From the NCBI GenBank assembly GCA_035263705.1, contig DATFRA010000434.1, forward strand, positions 1-24,532: 24,532 nucleotides of DNA, in the 5' to 3' direction. Each line of letters starts with the position of its first letter. Within the stretch, counting starts at the first letter, position 1. The notes beneath the pieces are model-generated. The model was not told where the DNA came from. It was given only the letters and a program-made list of their open reading frames with translations, and searched no databases. This document shows positions 1-7,492 of this stretch, piece after piece. The position numbers and the translations under genes are program-made. This DNA is from DASZHJ01 sp035263705 (GTDB lineage Bacteria; Pseudomonadota; Alphaproteobacteria; ATCC43930; CGMCC-115725).

Positions 1-1
1 C

Positions 2-490
2 GTCGAGAAGGACGGCGAGACCATGGGCGAGATCTTCATGCGCGGCAACATTGTCATGAAAGGCTATCTCAAGAATCCGACCGCGACCGAGGAGGCCTTC
101 GCGGGCGGCTGGTTCCACACCGGCGACCTCGGCGTCTGGCACGAGGACGGCTACATCGCGATCAGGGACCGGTCGAAGGACATCATCATATCGGGCGGCG
201 AGAACATCTCGACCATCGAGGTCGAGGGCGTGCTCTATCAGCATCCCGCGGTGATGGATGCGGCGGTGGTGGCGCGGCCCGACGAGAAATGGGGCGAGAC
301 GCCCTGCGCGTTCGTCACGCTGAAGCCGGGGCGCGCGGCGAGCGCCGAGGAGATCATCGGCTTCTGCCGCGAGAAGCTCGCGCGCTTCAAGGTGCCGAAG
401 ACCGTGGTGTTCGGGCCGCTGCCCAAGACCTCGACGGGAAAAATCCAGAAATTCGTGCTCCGCGAGCAGGCGAAGGCGCTCCCCTCCTGA
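2..490 (+). CDS. Acyl-CoA synthetase (AMP-binding enzyme), C-terminal part
   Basis: The gene runs in from the left edge; about 162 C-terminal residues are present and the N-terminal ATP/AMP-binding core is missing. It belongs to the adenylate-forming (ANL) family, which activates a carboxylic acid with ATP and then forms the CoA thioester in the cytoplasm. Visible motifs, in order: GWFHTGDLG, the hinge region RDRSKDIIISGGENIS, the C-terminal subdomain segment EKWGETPCAFV, and PKTSTGKIQKFVLR, which carries the catalytic lysine. The GGENIS signature is usual for fatty-acyl, methylthiopropionyl and similar acyl-CoA ligases, but the substrate cannot be read from this part. The stop codon overlaps the next gene's ATG by one base (TGATG), so the two are probably co-transcribed and translationally coupled. 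Confidence 0.93.
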   Translation, partial: VEKDGETMGEIFMRGNIVMKGYLKNPTATEEAFAGGWFHTGDLGVWHEDGYIAIRDRSKDIIISGGENISTIEVEGVLYQHPAVMDAAVVARPDEKWGETPCAFVTLKPGRAASAEEIIGFCREKLARFKVPKTVVFGPLPKTSTGKIQKFVLREQAKALPS

Positions 491-2679
491 TGGCGCTTGC
501 GGGGGCGCGGCCGCGCGCGGCGCTGATCGCCGCGGTCTACACCGCGACCATCCTCTTGAGCGCGGTGCTGATCTTCTGGATCGAGCCGCTCTTCCCCAAG
601 ATGATCCTGCCGGTGGTCGGCGGCACGCCCGCCACCTGGATCACCGCGCTGATGTTCTACCAGTCGGCGCTGCTGCTGGGGTACGGCTACAGCTTCCTCC
701 TCACACGCGCGCTCCCGCTGCCGGCGCAGGTCGCGCTGCATACGATCGTACTCGGCTTGGCCGCCTTCGCCTTGCCGCCGGCGCTCCCGGCCTCGGCGCA
801 CCTCTCCGACTATCCGGTCACCCAGGTCCTCTTCATGCTGACCGCCGGCATCGGCGCGCCGCTGCTGACGCTCTCGGCGACCGCCCCCTTGCTGCAGCAC
901 TGGTTCACCCGGACGGCGCACCCCCACTCCCACGATCCGTATTTTCTCTATGCCGCCAGCAACGTCGGCAGCCTCGGCGCCCTCCTCGCCTTCCCGCTCC
1001 TCGTCGAGCCGACACTCGGTCTTCGTTTCCAGACCCACGCCTGGACGATCGGCTACGGCGCGCTCGGCGCGCTCATCCTCGCTAGCGCCGCCCTGGTCGG
1101 TGGAGCGAGCATTGCAGGCCCAGAGATCGCAACCGCCGCACAGAAATCATCAGTCACCGCGCATCGCTGGAAAGAGCGCGCGCTCTGGCTCGCTCTGGCG
1201 GCGGTGCCCTCGAGCCTGCTCTCGGGCACCACCACGAAGATCACCACCGAGGCGGCGGCGGGTCCGCTCTTCTGGGTGGTGCCGCTGGCGCTCTATCTCC
1301 TCACCTTCGCCCTCGCCTTCGCACGACGGCGGCGGTTGCCGCTGCGCCCCGTGCTGATCGCACAGACGATCGCCGCCGCACTCATCGTGCAGGAGCCCCT
1401 GATCGAAGGCGGCCCGTTCGGCGGCGTGCTGATGATCCTGATCCTGACCCCGCTGCTGTTCCTCACCGCCTATGCCTGCAATTGCCGGCTCGCGGACAGC
1501 CGGCCGGGGCCGCAGCGCACCGGCGAGTTCTATCTTATGATCGCGCTCGGCGGCTTGATCGGCGGCACCTTCAATGCGCTGATCGCGCCGAGCCTCTTTC
1601 CCGATGTCATCGAGTATCCGCTGGTGCTCGTGCTGGCACTGGCGCTGCGGCCTCGTCCGGCGCCGGTGCATCTGCGCGACGTCGTCATACCCCTGGGCAT
1701 CGGAGTCATCGCGGCGATCGCGATGCTGCTGGGCTTCTTCACGGGCATGGCGCAGGTTCCGGCCCTGCTGAGCCTGGTCTTCGGGATTCTGCTCTTCCCG
1801 CTGTCGCGGGTGCCCACACGGCTCGCCGCGGGCTTGGCCATGGCGTTCTTGGTGGCGGCGATCCCGAGCCTGGTCTTCCCGCCGCTCGACCGCGAGCGGA
1901 ACTTCTTCGGCGTGATCAAGGTGCTTCACGACGAGCCGAACGCGCTCCACCTGTTGGTCAACGGCTCGATCCTGCATGGGCTCGAGAGCACCGAAGCGGG
2001 GACGCGTGACGAGCCCACGAGCTATTATCACCGGCGCGGTCCGCTCGGCGACGTCATGGCGCTGGTGGGCGACCGCCTTTCCGACGGCGCCGCCGTGATC
2101 GGCCTTGGCGCCGGCACCGTCGCCTGCTACGGCTCGAGCGACGCGCCCTGGACCTTCTACGAAATCAATCCCGCGGTGGTGCGCGTGGCCCGTGAGCCCC
2201 GCTACTTCTCATTCCTCAGGGATTGCCAGCCGGACGCGCACCTGCGCCTCGGCGACGGCCGGCTACTGCTCGCGAGCGACACCGGGCGCTTTCCGCTGAT
2301 CATCCTCGACGCCTTCAGCTCGGACTCGGTGCCGACTCATCTGCTGACGCTGGAGGCGCTCTCGGCTTATCTCGAGAAGCTCGCTCCCGACGGTGTCATC
2401 GCCGTCAACATCTCCAACCGCTTCATCGACCTGCTGCCGATCCTGGCGGCGGCGGGCGAGCGCCTGGGCTTGACCGTGGCCGCACGCTTCGACACCACCG
2501 ACGATCGCCTGGCGCGGCCGAGCAAATGGGTCGCGATGGCCCGCTCTCCCGAGCGCCTCGCGCCCCTCATCGCCCAGCACGGCTGGTCGTCGGCGCGCTC
2601 CGGCGGAGTCGGGGCCTGGACCGATGACCGCTCCGATCTTTTCCTGCCGCTGCTCTGGCACTTAGGAGCGGGGCCGTGA
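490..2679 (+). CDS. Membrane protein fused to a spermidine-synthase-like domain
   Basis: The protein has 729 residues from the ATG that overlaps the stop of the acyl-CoA synthetase; an open frame further upstream only shadows that gene. Roughly the first 470 residues form many hydrophobic helices (for example FWIEPLFPKMILP, ALYLLTFALAFA, LLFPLSRVP). The last 220 or so resemble the Rossmann fold of spermidine synthases and related methyltransferases: VIGLGAGTVACYG near residue 536 (SAM-type glycine loop), FYEINPAV (acidic residue after strand 2), and LDAFSSDSVPTHLLT near residue 607. This is the 'fused MFS/spermidine synthase' architecture. The biochemical role of such fusions is mostly unassigned. 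The polyamine-synthase aspartates are only partly matched, so polyamine synthesis should not be assumed. The protein is inner-membrane, with the catalytic-like domain at the C-terminus. Confidence 0.88.
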   Translation: MALAGARPRAALIAAVYTATILLSAVLIFWIEPLFPKMILPVVGGTPATWITALMFYQSALLLGYGYSFLLTRALPLPAQVALHTIVLGLAAFALPPALPASAHLSDYPVTQVLFMLTAGIGAPLLTLSATAPLLQHWFTRTAHPHSHDPYFLYAASNVGSLGALLAFPLLVEPTLGLRFQTHAWTIGYGALGALILASAALVGGASIAGPEIATAAQKSSVTAHRWKERALWLALAAVPSSLLSGTTTKITTEAAAGPLFWVVPLALYLLTFALAFARRRRLPLRPVLIAQTIAAALIVQEPLIEGGPFGGVLMILILTPLLFLTAYACNCRLADSRPGPQRTGEFYLMIALGGLIGGTFNALIAPSLFPDVIEYPLVLVLALALRPRPAPVHLRDVVIPLGIGVIAAIAMLLGFFTGMAQVPALLSLVFGILLFPLSRVPTRLAAGLAMAFLVAAIPSLVFPPLDRERNFFGVIKVLHDEPNALHLLVNGSILHGLESTEAGTRDEPTSYYHRRGPLGDVMALVGDRLSDGAAVIGLGAGTVACYGSSDAPWTFYEINPAVVRVAREPRYFSFLRDCQPDAHLRLGDGRLLLASDTGRFPLIILDAFSSDSVPTHLLTLEALSAYLEKLAPDGVIAVNISNRFIDLLPILAAAGERLGLTVAARFDTTDDRLARPSKWVAMARSPERLAPLIAQHGWSSARSGGVGAWTDDRSDLFLPLLWHLGAGP

Positions 2680-2712
2680 GCACGCGGGCCAGTTCGGCGG
2701 CACACTTCATCC

Positions 2713-2735
2713 CCGGCGCGGCGCGGATACGCCGG
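2713..2735. terminator. Possible weak hairpin between convergent genes
   Basis: CCGGCG (2713-2718) and CGCCGG (2730-2735) can pair around an 11-base GC-rich loop, in the 81-bp gap between the convergent membrane-fusion gene and the DUF465 gene. There is no T tract. In DNA this GC-rich such a stem is easily fortuitous, so the call is tentative. Confidence 0.2.
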
Positions 2736-2760
2736 CCGTCAGGACTTCAGCGAAACGTCT

Positions 2761-2931
2761 CTAGTGACCGTGCTCGAGCTGTTGGATCTCGTCTTTGATC
2801 TTGAGCTTCTGTCGCTTGATATCGTGGATCAGGTCTTCGTTGGGCATCGGCCGGTGGATTTCTTCTTGGAGCGCCAGTTCCAGGCTCTGATGCCGGGCCC
2901 GAAGGGATTCGATACGATCCTGCAACGACAT
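2761..2931 (-). CDS. DUF465 (YdcH-type) small protein, copy 1
   Basis: This small protein of 56 residues begins MSLQDRIESLRARH and consists almost entirely of one charged heptad-like helix (QSLELALQEEIHRP, then IKRQKLKIKDEIQQLE). This is the pattern of the DUF465/YdcH family of short helical-hairpin proteins, whose molecular role is unknown. The frame stays open upstream to 2994, but the start at 2931 is chosen because AAGGAGGAG lies at ideal distance before it and because family members begin at this point. A second upstream ATG (2967) also follows an AGGAGG, but only three bases separate them. The gene is divergent from ubiX, with about 127 bp between them. A second family member lies at 6186. 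Confidence 0.85.
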   Translation of the reverse strand: MSLQDRIESLRARHQSLELALQEEIHRPMPNEDLIHDIKRQKLKIKDEIQQLEHGH

Positions 2932-3058
2932 GCAGCTCCTCCTTGGAGAGACGAGCGACCCCCGCATGGTCCTCCTGTGGAGGCCGGGGATCAATAGGGA
3001 TATGCTGTCGTAACCGCCCGAGGTCTAGTCCCTGGGCGACTCGAAGGGTCCGGGGAAG

Positions 3059-3670
3059 ATGCGCGGTAAGACTCGATTAATCATAGGGTTGAGCGGCGCC
3101 TCCGGCGTCGTCTACGGTGTGCGCCTTCTCAAGATGTTGCGCCCGCTCGAGGTCGAGACCCACCTGATCATGACCCGCGCCGCCGAGGTCACCCTTGCCC
3201 ACGAGACTGATCTCAGGGTCCAGGACGTCCGCGAACTCGCCGACGAGGTACACGGGATTGCCGATCTGGCGGCGCCGATTTCATCGGGATCCTTCAAGAC
3301 GCTCGGCATGATAGTGGCACCCTGCTCGATCAAGAGCGCGGCGGAGATCGCGAGCGGCGCGACCTCGACGCTGTTGAGCCGCGCCGCCGACGTGACGCTG
3401 AAGGAGCGCCGGCGGCTGGTGTTGCTGGTGCGGGAGACGCCGCTCCACACCGGCCACTTGCGAATGCTCACGGCGCTCTCCGAGCTCGGCGCCGTGATCG
3501 CGCCGCCGGTGCCGGCCTTCTACTCGCGGCCGGACGGCCTCGACGCGATGGTGGATCACACGCTCGGCCGCGTGCTCGATCTCTTCGGCTTGGAGAGCGG
3601 CACGGTTGCGCGCTGGCGCGAGTCGAAGGCCCCCGGGGTCGAGCCGCTCCGCCGCCCACGCTCGCGCTGA
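3059..3670 (+). CDS. ubiX: UbiX-type flavin prenyltransferase
   Basis: The protein has 203 residues, normal for the family. UbiX enzymes attach a dimethylallyl group to FMN to make the prenylated flavin cofactor used by UbiD-type decarboxylases, for example in ubiquinone synthesis. Visible signatures are the N-terminal flavin-binding loop IIGLSGASGVVYG, the segment PCSIKSAAEIASG, and KERRRLVLLVRETPLH, which contributes phosphate and prenyl-donor contacts in known members. GGGGAAG just before the ATG serves as ribosome binding site. No ubiD partner lies inside the window, so whether it serves ubiquinone or another decarboxylase cannot be settled here. It is convergent with the DUF2927 lipoprotein gene. 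Confidence 0.93.
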   Translation: MRGKTRLIIGLSGASGVVYGVRLLKMLRPLEVETHLIMTRAAEVTLAHETDLRVQDVRELADEVHGIADLAAPISSGSFKTLGMIVAPCSIKSAAEIASGATSTLLSRAADVTLKERRRLVLLVRETPLHTGHLRMLTALSELGAVIAPPVPAFYSRPDGLDAMVDHTLGRVLDLFGLESGTVARWRESKAPGVEPLRRPRSR

Positions 3671-3684
3671 TCCCCGAGCATCTA

Positions 3685-3711
3685 CCGCCGAAGTGGGCAC
3701 CAGTTCGGCGG
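3685..3711. terminator. Perfect 8-bp hairpin between convergent genes
   Basis: CCGCCGAA (3685-3692) pairs exactly with TTCGGCGG (3704-3711) around an 11-base loop. It lies in the 62-bp gap between the stop of ubiX and the stop of the convergent lipoprotein gene, which suits a bidirectional transcription terminator. There is no T run on either side, so it may act with Rho or only as a 3' stabiliser. Confidence 0.5.
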
Positions 3712-3732
3712 AGAATGCGACCACCAGAGACG

Positions 3733-4989
3733 CTAGTATCCGAGAGTCGGCGAGGGCATCGCGTAGCCGGCCGGGCGCAGCGTGAGCCCGTCGAGCAGAG
3801 CCGCCACATCGATGTGCGCGCCCGGGAGCGCGCAGTAGTAGCCATCGACCCGGCCGTGCCGACGCTCGGCATTGTCCTCCCGTGTGTCGCCGGCGAATAC
3901 GACGCAAGGGCCGCCCGTGGTCACCACCTCCGCCACGCGCATCGGGCCGAGTCGACTCTGGCGCTCGGTCGTCGGCAACAAGACTGGCGCTGCAGCGGCA
4001 GTCACCCGCCATTCCCGCGCGATCTCCTCCGGCGCGAGCGGATGCGCGAAATGGAGGTGGTCGCGCAGTCGGATATAACGCACGGTCGCGCGCGGCCGCT
4101 CGGCCGCCACCGCCGACCACAGCGAGACTTCCGCGACGTAGCGGCCGTCTGGAGCCGCCGCCCAGTAATGGTGGCCGACCGCACGATCGAGGCCCGGCGC
4201 CGCGAAGCCGAGCGCTGTCCTGTCATCGAACACAGCATGCCACTCGAAGTCGGCGGCATTGCGGCTCGCGCCCTCGGCGAAGACCGCGTCGGATGCGGCC
4301 TCGATCTGCGCGCGGGCGGAGATCACGAGGCCGAGCGCCGGCGCCGCCGCCTCGCGCGTCATGCCCGTCCTTAGCCGGTGATCATAGAGCGTCGCGAGCA
4401 CCGCCTGGTCCGCCGCCGTCAGCGTATCAACCCGGCGGAACGGGCTCATGACCGAGGGCATGATCGGCGAGTGATGGGGAAAGCCGAAGGCGTGCATCAG
4501 CTCATGGTCGAGACAGGCCTCGAGCGTGCCCAGCGTCTCCGTATTGACGACGACGTGCGCCTGCTGCAAGCCGCCTTCGTTGTAGATGATCCGCGTGTAG
4601 CAGCGCGCCAGCTCGTTGTGAACCGGCGACATTGGGCCGCTCTGGAACTCGATGGTGATCTGCGCATCTTTCGCCTGGCCCGGCGCGATCGCGAGGCCGG
4701 TCAGGTGCGAGAACCGTCCGAACGCGCCTGCGATCTTCTCGTCGTCCCCCGGCGCACGCGCGCCGCCGACCGCATAGACGAGCTGGGGCTGGGTCCAGCG
4801 AAGCAGTGTCGGCGAGATGCCCTCGGGCTCCGCCGGGTTGCCGTAGACGAGCTCGTCGAAGAAGCGCGCGAGCCGATCGGCCGGGACACCCGCGGGCGGC
4901 GCGTGCGCACAACCGGCGATGCCGAGCGCCGCCACGAACCAGAGCGCGACTCTAGGAACGCTCAACGGCACACCCCCTCGGTGAGACAT
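3733..4989 (-). CDS. DUF2927 lipoprotein with metzincin-like zinc site
   Basis: The protein has up to 418 residues. The N-terminus is a lipoprotein signal: hydrophobic VALWFVAALGIAG followed by Cys27 (IAGC lipobox), so it should be anchored in a membrane on the outer side. Residues 162-172 read HELMHAFGFPH, matching the HExxHxxGxxH zinc motif of metzincin proteases, and MPSVMSP (177-183) could be the methionine turn. The region around it (about 40-210) resembles DUF2927. The remaining 200 residues have no recognised domain and contain WHAVFDDRTALGF and YVAEVSLWSAV. The ATG directly follows the stop of the phosphofructokinase gene, so the two form an operon. A start a few codons further in (GTG or TTG after GAGGGGG) is possible. 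Peptidase activity is inferred from the motif. Confidence 0.82.
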   Translation of the reverse strand: MSHRGGVPLSVPRVALWFVAALGIAGCAHAPPAGVPADRLARFFDELVYGNPAEPEGISPTLLRWTQPQLVYAVGGARAPGDDEKIAGAFGRFSHLTGLAIAPGQAKDAQITIEFQSGPMSPVHNELARCYTRIIYNEGGLQQAHVVVNTETLGTLEACLDHELMHAFGFPHHSPIMPSVMSPFRRVDTLTAADQAVLATLYDHRLRTGMTREAAAPALGLVISARAQIEAASDAVFAEGASRNAADFEWHAVFDDRTALGFAAPGLDRAVGHHYWAAAPDGRYVAEVSLWSAVAAERPRATVRYIRLRDHLHFAHPLAPEEIAREWRVTAAAAPVLLPTTERQSRLGPMRVAEVVTTGGPCVVFAGDTREDNAERRHGRVDGYYCALPGAHIDVAALLDGLTLRPAGYAMPSPTLGY

Positions 4990-6078
4990 TCAGGCATCTC
5001 CGAGCGAAATCCCTAGGCCGCGCGCGGTTCGCACCAGTGCGCCCAGCGGGTCGACAGTTTGCGGTGCCATGATCGCGTCCGCGAGGGGCACGTCGACCAC
5101 GGCACGGTTCTGCCAGGCCACCATGCGATCGAAGCTACCGCGCGCCACCAGGTCCATCGCATGGACGCCGAAGGCCTGCGCGACCAGCCGATCGCTCCAG
5201 GTCGGCGCGCCGCCGCGCTGCACGTGTCCGAGCACGGTGACCCGAATCTCGGCACCCGTTAGCGGCCCCAGCACCTCCGCGAGGCGATGGCCAATGCCGC
5301 CGTAGGTGCCGGTCTGCCGCTGCCGCACGCGCCGGCCGCCGGGATCGGGCACGGCCTCGGCCACGACGATGAGCGCGAAATTGCGGCCGCGCCGGCGCAG
5401 CGTGTCGATGTGGGCCGCGACAATCGCGGGCTTGTAAGGAATCTCCGGTATCAGGATCACGTCGGCGCCGCCCGCGATACCCGCGGCGAGCGCGATGTGG
5501 CCGGCATCGCGCCCCATCACCTCGAGTATCATCACACGGTCATGGCTCGCCGCGGTCGGTTGCAGCCGGTCGAGCGCCTCGGTCGCGACGCTCACCGCGG
5601 TATGATAGCCGATCGCGCTCTCGGTCGCGCCGACGTCGTTGTCGATCGTCTTGGGAATGCCCACGAGGTTGATGCGGCCCTGCTGAGCGAGGCGGCGCAA
5701 GATCGCGAAACTGCCGTCGCCGCCGACGCCGATGAGCGCGTGAGCGCCCGTCGAGCGAAAGCCCCCGATCACCTCCCGGGAGCGGTCGTGCTTTCGTCCG
5801 TCAGGACCCGGGAAGGCGAAGGGGTCGCCCTTGTTCGTAGTGCCGAGGATCGTGCCGCCTCGCCGCAGCAGCGCCCCGTCCTCGATCCTGAGACCCAGCT
5901 CGACCACGTCGACGGGGCGGCGCAGCAAGCCCATGGTGCCCTGCCGGATCCCGACCACCCTCCAGCCATAGCCCTGGACCGCGCGGTGAACCACCGCGCG
6001 GATCACCGCGTTGAGGCCGGCGCAGTCGCCGCCGCTCGTGAGGAGCGCCAGGGTGTGCTGGGACGCGGTTTTCCGCAT
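4990..6078 (-). CDS. pfkA: 6-phosphofructokinase
   Basis: The protein has 362 residues and phosphorylates fructose 6-phosphate in glycolysis. Family motifs: LLTSGGDCAGLNAVIR (residues 12-27, phosphate-donor loop), GGDGS (119-123), PKTIDND (142-148, with the catalytic aspartate), MGRDAGHIAL (188-197, sugar-phosphate site) and HVQRGG near the C-terminal part. Donor choice is commonly read from two positions. Here the GGDGS glycine (122) is the ATP type, while the lysine of PKTIDND (143) is the type found in PPi enzymes and in group III (actinobacterial-type) ATP enzymes. ATP is therefore more likely, but pyrophosphate is not excluded. GGAGG precedes the ATG at good spacing. The gene is divergent from the second DUF465 gene and is followed immediately by the lipoprotein gene. 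Confidence 0.92.
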   Translation of the reverse strand: MRKTASQHTLALLTSGGDCAGLNAVIRAVVHRAVQGYGWRVVGIRQGTMGLLRRPVDVVELGLRIEDGALLRRGGTILGTTNKGDPFAFPGPDGRKHDRSREVIGGFRSTGAHALIGVGGDGSFAILRRLAQQGRINLVGIPKTIDNDVGATESAIGYHTAVSVATEALDRLQPTAASHDRVMILEVMGRDAGHIALAAGIAGGADVILIPEIPYKPAIVAAHIDTLRRRGRNFALIVVAEAVPDPGGRRVRQRQTGTYGGIGHRLAEVLGPLTGAEIRVTVLGHVQRGGAPTWSDRLVAQAFGVHAMDLVARGSFDRMVAWQNRAVVDVPLADAIMAPQTVDPLGALVRTARGLGISLGDA

Positions 6079-6141
6079 GTTAATAGCCCTCCTGGATAGG
6101 AGACGGGATCAGCGCTGGTCGCCACCCTCGGCGGAATCTGG

Positions 6142-6147
6142 TACAAT
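6142..6147 (+). promoter_or_regulatory. Possible -10 element for DUF465 copy 2
   Basis: TACAAT is close to the sigma-70 -10 consensus and lies 39 bp before the ATG at 6186, in an AT-richer stretch of the 107-bp divergent gap with pfkA. No convincing -35 is visible at 16-18 bp, so the call is weak. Confidence 0.3.
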
Positions 6148-6185
6148 ATTGCCATTACAGCAAAACCCGCCAACCGCTGCGTTCA

Positions 6186-6389
6186 ATGGACCTTGATCTC
6201 GAGGCGATTAAAGCTCGCTTGGACCAGCTGAGATCGGAGCACCGCGATCTCGACGACGCGATCACGCGGATCAGCGAGTCGGCGCCCTTCGACACGCTGC
6301 AGGTTCAGCGCCTGAAGAAGCGGAAGCTCGTCCTCAAGGATCTGATCACCAAGCTCGAGAGCCAGCTGGTTCCGGACATCATCGCATGA
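6186..6389 (+). CDS. DUF465 (YdcH-type) small protein, copy 2
   Basis: The protein has 67 residues: MDLDLEAIKARLDQL, then SEHRDLDDAITRI, then a basic second helix with VQRLKKRKLVLKDLI. This two-helix, heptad-like pattern matches the DUF465 family, and the spacing of charged residues parallels copy 1 at 2761 (RQKLKIKDEI there, KKRKLVLKDL here). Function is unknown. It is divergent from pfkA and convergent with the LysR gene, only 4 bp separating the two stop codons. Confidence 0.85.
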   Translation: MDLDLEAIKARLDQLRSEHRDLDDAITRISESAPFDTLQVQRLKKRKLVLKDLITKLESQLVPDIIA

Positions 6390-6393
6390 GTGT

Positions 6394-7266
6394 CTAACGC
6401 GAGGCGGCACCCGCGATCACATCGCGCTGCTCGGCAAAGACCTGTTTTACCCAATCTATCACCGCGCGCACGCAGGCGGCGCGGCGAAAGTCGCGGTGGA
6501 CGATCATCCAGTACTCGGCGGCGAGCTCGGGGATCGGCGGCAGGAGCCGCTCTAGCAGGGGATGGCCGTCGCCGACATAGCAGGGGAGCACGCCGCGGCC
6601 GGTACCAGCGCGGATCGCCTCCAAATGCATCAGCATCGATGAGGCGCGCAGCGCCACGGAGGCTTTCGTCTCTTCCACCTGCCGCTGGACATAGCACGCG
6701 GGCTCATAGTGCGCTTGCTCCTCGGTATAGGTGATCCATGCGGCGGCATCGGCGCCGCGCCGCCGGTAGACCGAGACGGCGAAGGTGCCGGCCTTGCAGA
6801 CGTAAAAATCCCCGCTCTCGGGCGGCCGATGGCGCAAGGCTATGTCGGCTTCGCGCCGCACGAGGTTTGCCTCCTGCCGCGCATCGACCAGCTCGAGTGT
6901 GATTCCGGAGGGGAGCGCCGTGGTGGTCGGTCCCGAGAGGCAGCGCGCCAGGAAGCCGGCGGCGCATTCGCCGGTCGACACCCGCACCGTGCCGCTCAAC
7001 ACCGGCGAGGCCGCCGCGCGCCGCCGCTCCAGGGTCAGCATCGCCTCCTCGACGGTCTCGGCGGCCGGCACCAGATTCTCGCCGGCGGCGCTGAGGCGCA
7101 CGCCCTCGGGCAGGCGATCGAACAAGCTCGGCCCGCCGATCGAGGCTTCGAACGTAGCCAGGCGGCGAGCGATCGTCGGTTGGCTCAAACCGAGCGCCCG
7201 TCCGGCGGCGCGCATGGAGCCCTCCCGGGCCACGCCCAGGAACACCCGCACATCGTCCCAGTCCAT
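6394..7266 (-). CDS. LysR-family transcriptional regulator
   Basis: The protein has 290 residues from the ATG at 7266 (MDWDDVRVFLGVAREGSM). The frame stays open for 34 more codons upstream, but LysR proteins begin at this point. The N-terminal winged helix-turn-helix is clear (RAAGRALGLSQPTIARRLATFE, roughly residues 18-40). It is followed by a co-inducer-binding domain with the usual LSGTVRVSTGE transition and a late GRGVLPCYVGD segment. Such regulators usually control the divergently transcribed neighbour, here the tandem-cupin gene starting at 7493; the 226-bp gap between them holds inverted repeats. The likely role is sensing a small molecule handled by the cupin proteins, which is inference. 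Confidence 0.9.
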   Translation of the reverse strand: MDWDDVRVFLGVAREGSMRAAGRALGLSQPTIARRLATFEASIGGPSLFDRLPEGVRLSAAGENLVPAAETVEEAMLTLERRRAAASPVLSGTVRVSTGECAAGFLARCLSGPTTTALPSGITLELVDARQEANLVRREADIALRHRPPESGDFYVCKAGTFAVSVYRRRGADAAAWITYTEEQAHYEPACYVQRQVEETKASVALRASSMLMHLEAIRAGTGRGVLPCYVGDGHPLLERLLPPIPELAAEYWMIVHRDFRRAACVRAVIDWVKQVFAEQRDVIAGAASR

Positions 7267-7363
7267 CGCCCCACGCTTCGATCGCGGCGCAGGCACCGAC
7301 CCATGGCGCGCCTCGCCCCGAGCTACTACCCGTCCAGCCATGAGCACGCTTCCTTGCCAATAG

Positions 7364-7376
7364 GACACCGGGTGTC
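7364..7376. repeat. Inverted repeat GACAC-CGG-GTGTC
   Basis: A perfect 5-bp dyad with a 3-base centre in the LysR/cupin divergent gap, immediately left of and overlapping by two bases a second dyad (7375-7396). It is a candidate protein-binding site. Confidence 0.4.
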
Positions 7377-7396
7377 GAGGTGAGACCCTACCTCGA
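7375..7396. repeat. Inverted repeat TCGAGGT-N8-ACCTCGA
   Basis: Perfect 7-bp arms at 7375-7381 and 7390-7396, separated by 8 bases. The spacing puts the two half-sites about 15 bp apart, a common dimer spacing. It lies between the LysR and cupin starts and is a candidate operator. Confidence 0.45.
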
Positions 7397-7415
7397 GTCC
7401 TGTGCCACGAAAACG

Positions 7416-7451
7416 TTGCGGTGGTCCCCGCAAATGGAGATCACCGCAAAT
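7416..7451. promoter_or_regulatory. Candidate operator: TTGCGG-N6-CCGCAA plus a repeated half-site
   Basis: TTGCGG (7416-7421) and CCGCAA (7428-7433) form a perfect inverted repeat. The octamer CCGCAAAT at 7428-7435 recurs exactly at 7444-7451, 16 bp or about 1.5 helical turns downstream. A dyad plus an additional half-site between a LysR gene and its divergent target resembles the recognition-plus-activation site arrangement known for LysR regulators, though the classical T-N11-A pattern is not exact. The second half-site ends 41 bp before the cupin ATG. Confidence 0.45.
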
Positions 7452-7492
7452 AAATTGTGGCGCTAAGATTCCCCAGACCGATGGAGACCGCA

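Noticed and set aside
1150..2031. Long minus-strand open frame (293 residues) inside the membrane-fusion gene
   Set aside because: Arg/Gln/His-rich composition typical of antisense frames in high-GC genes; no family resemblance, while the plus-strand protein is clearly real.
5287..6099. Plus-strand open frame of 270 residues opposite the phosphofructokinase
   Set aside because: The minus strand encodes all phosphofructokinase motifs; this frame is its antisense shadow.
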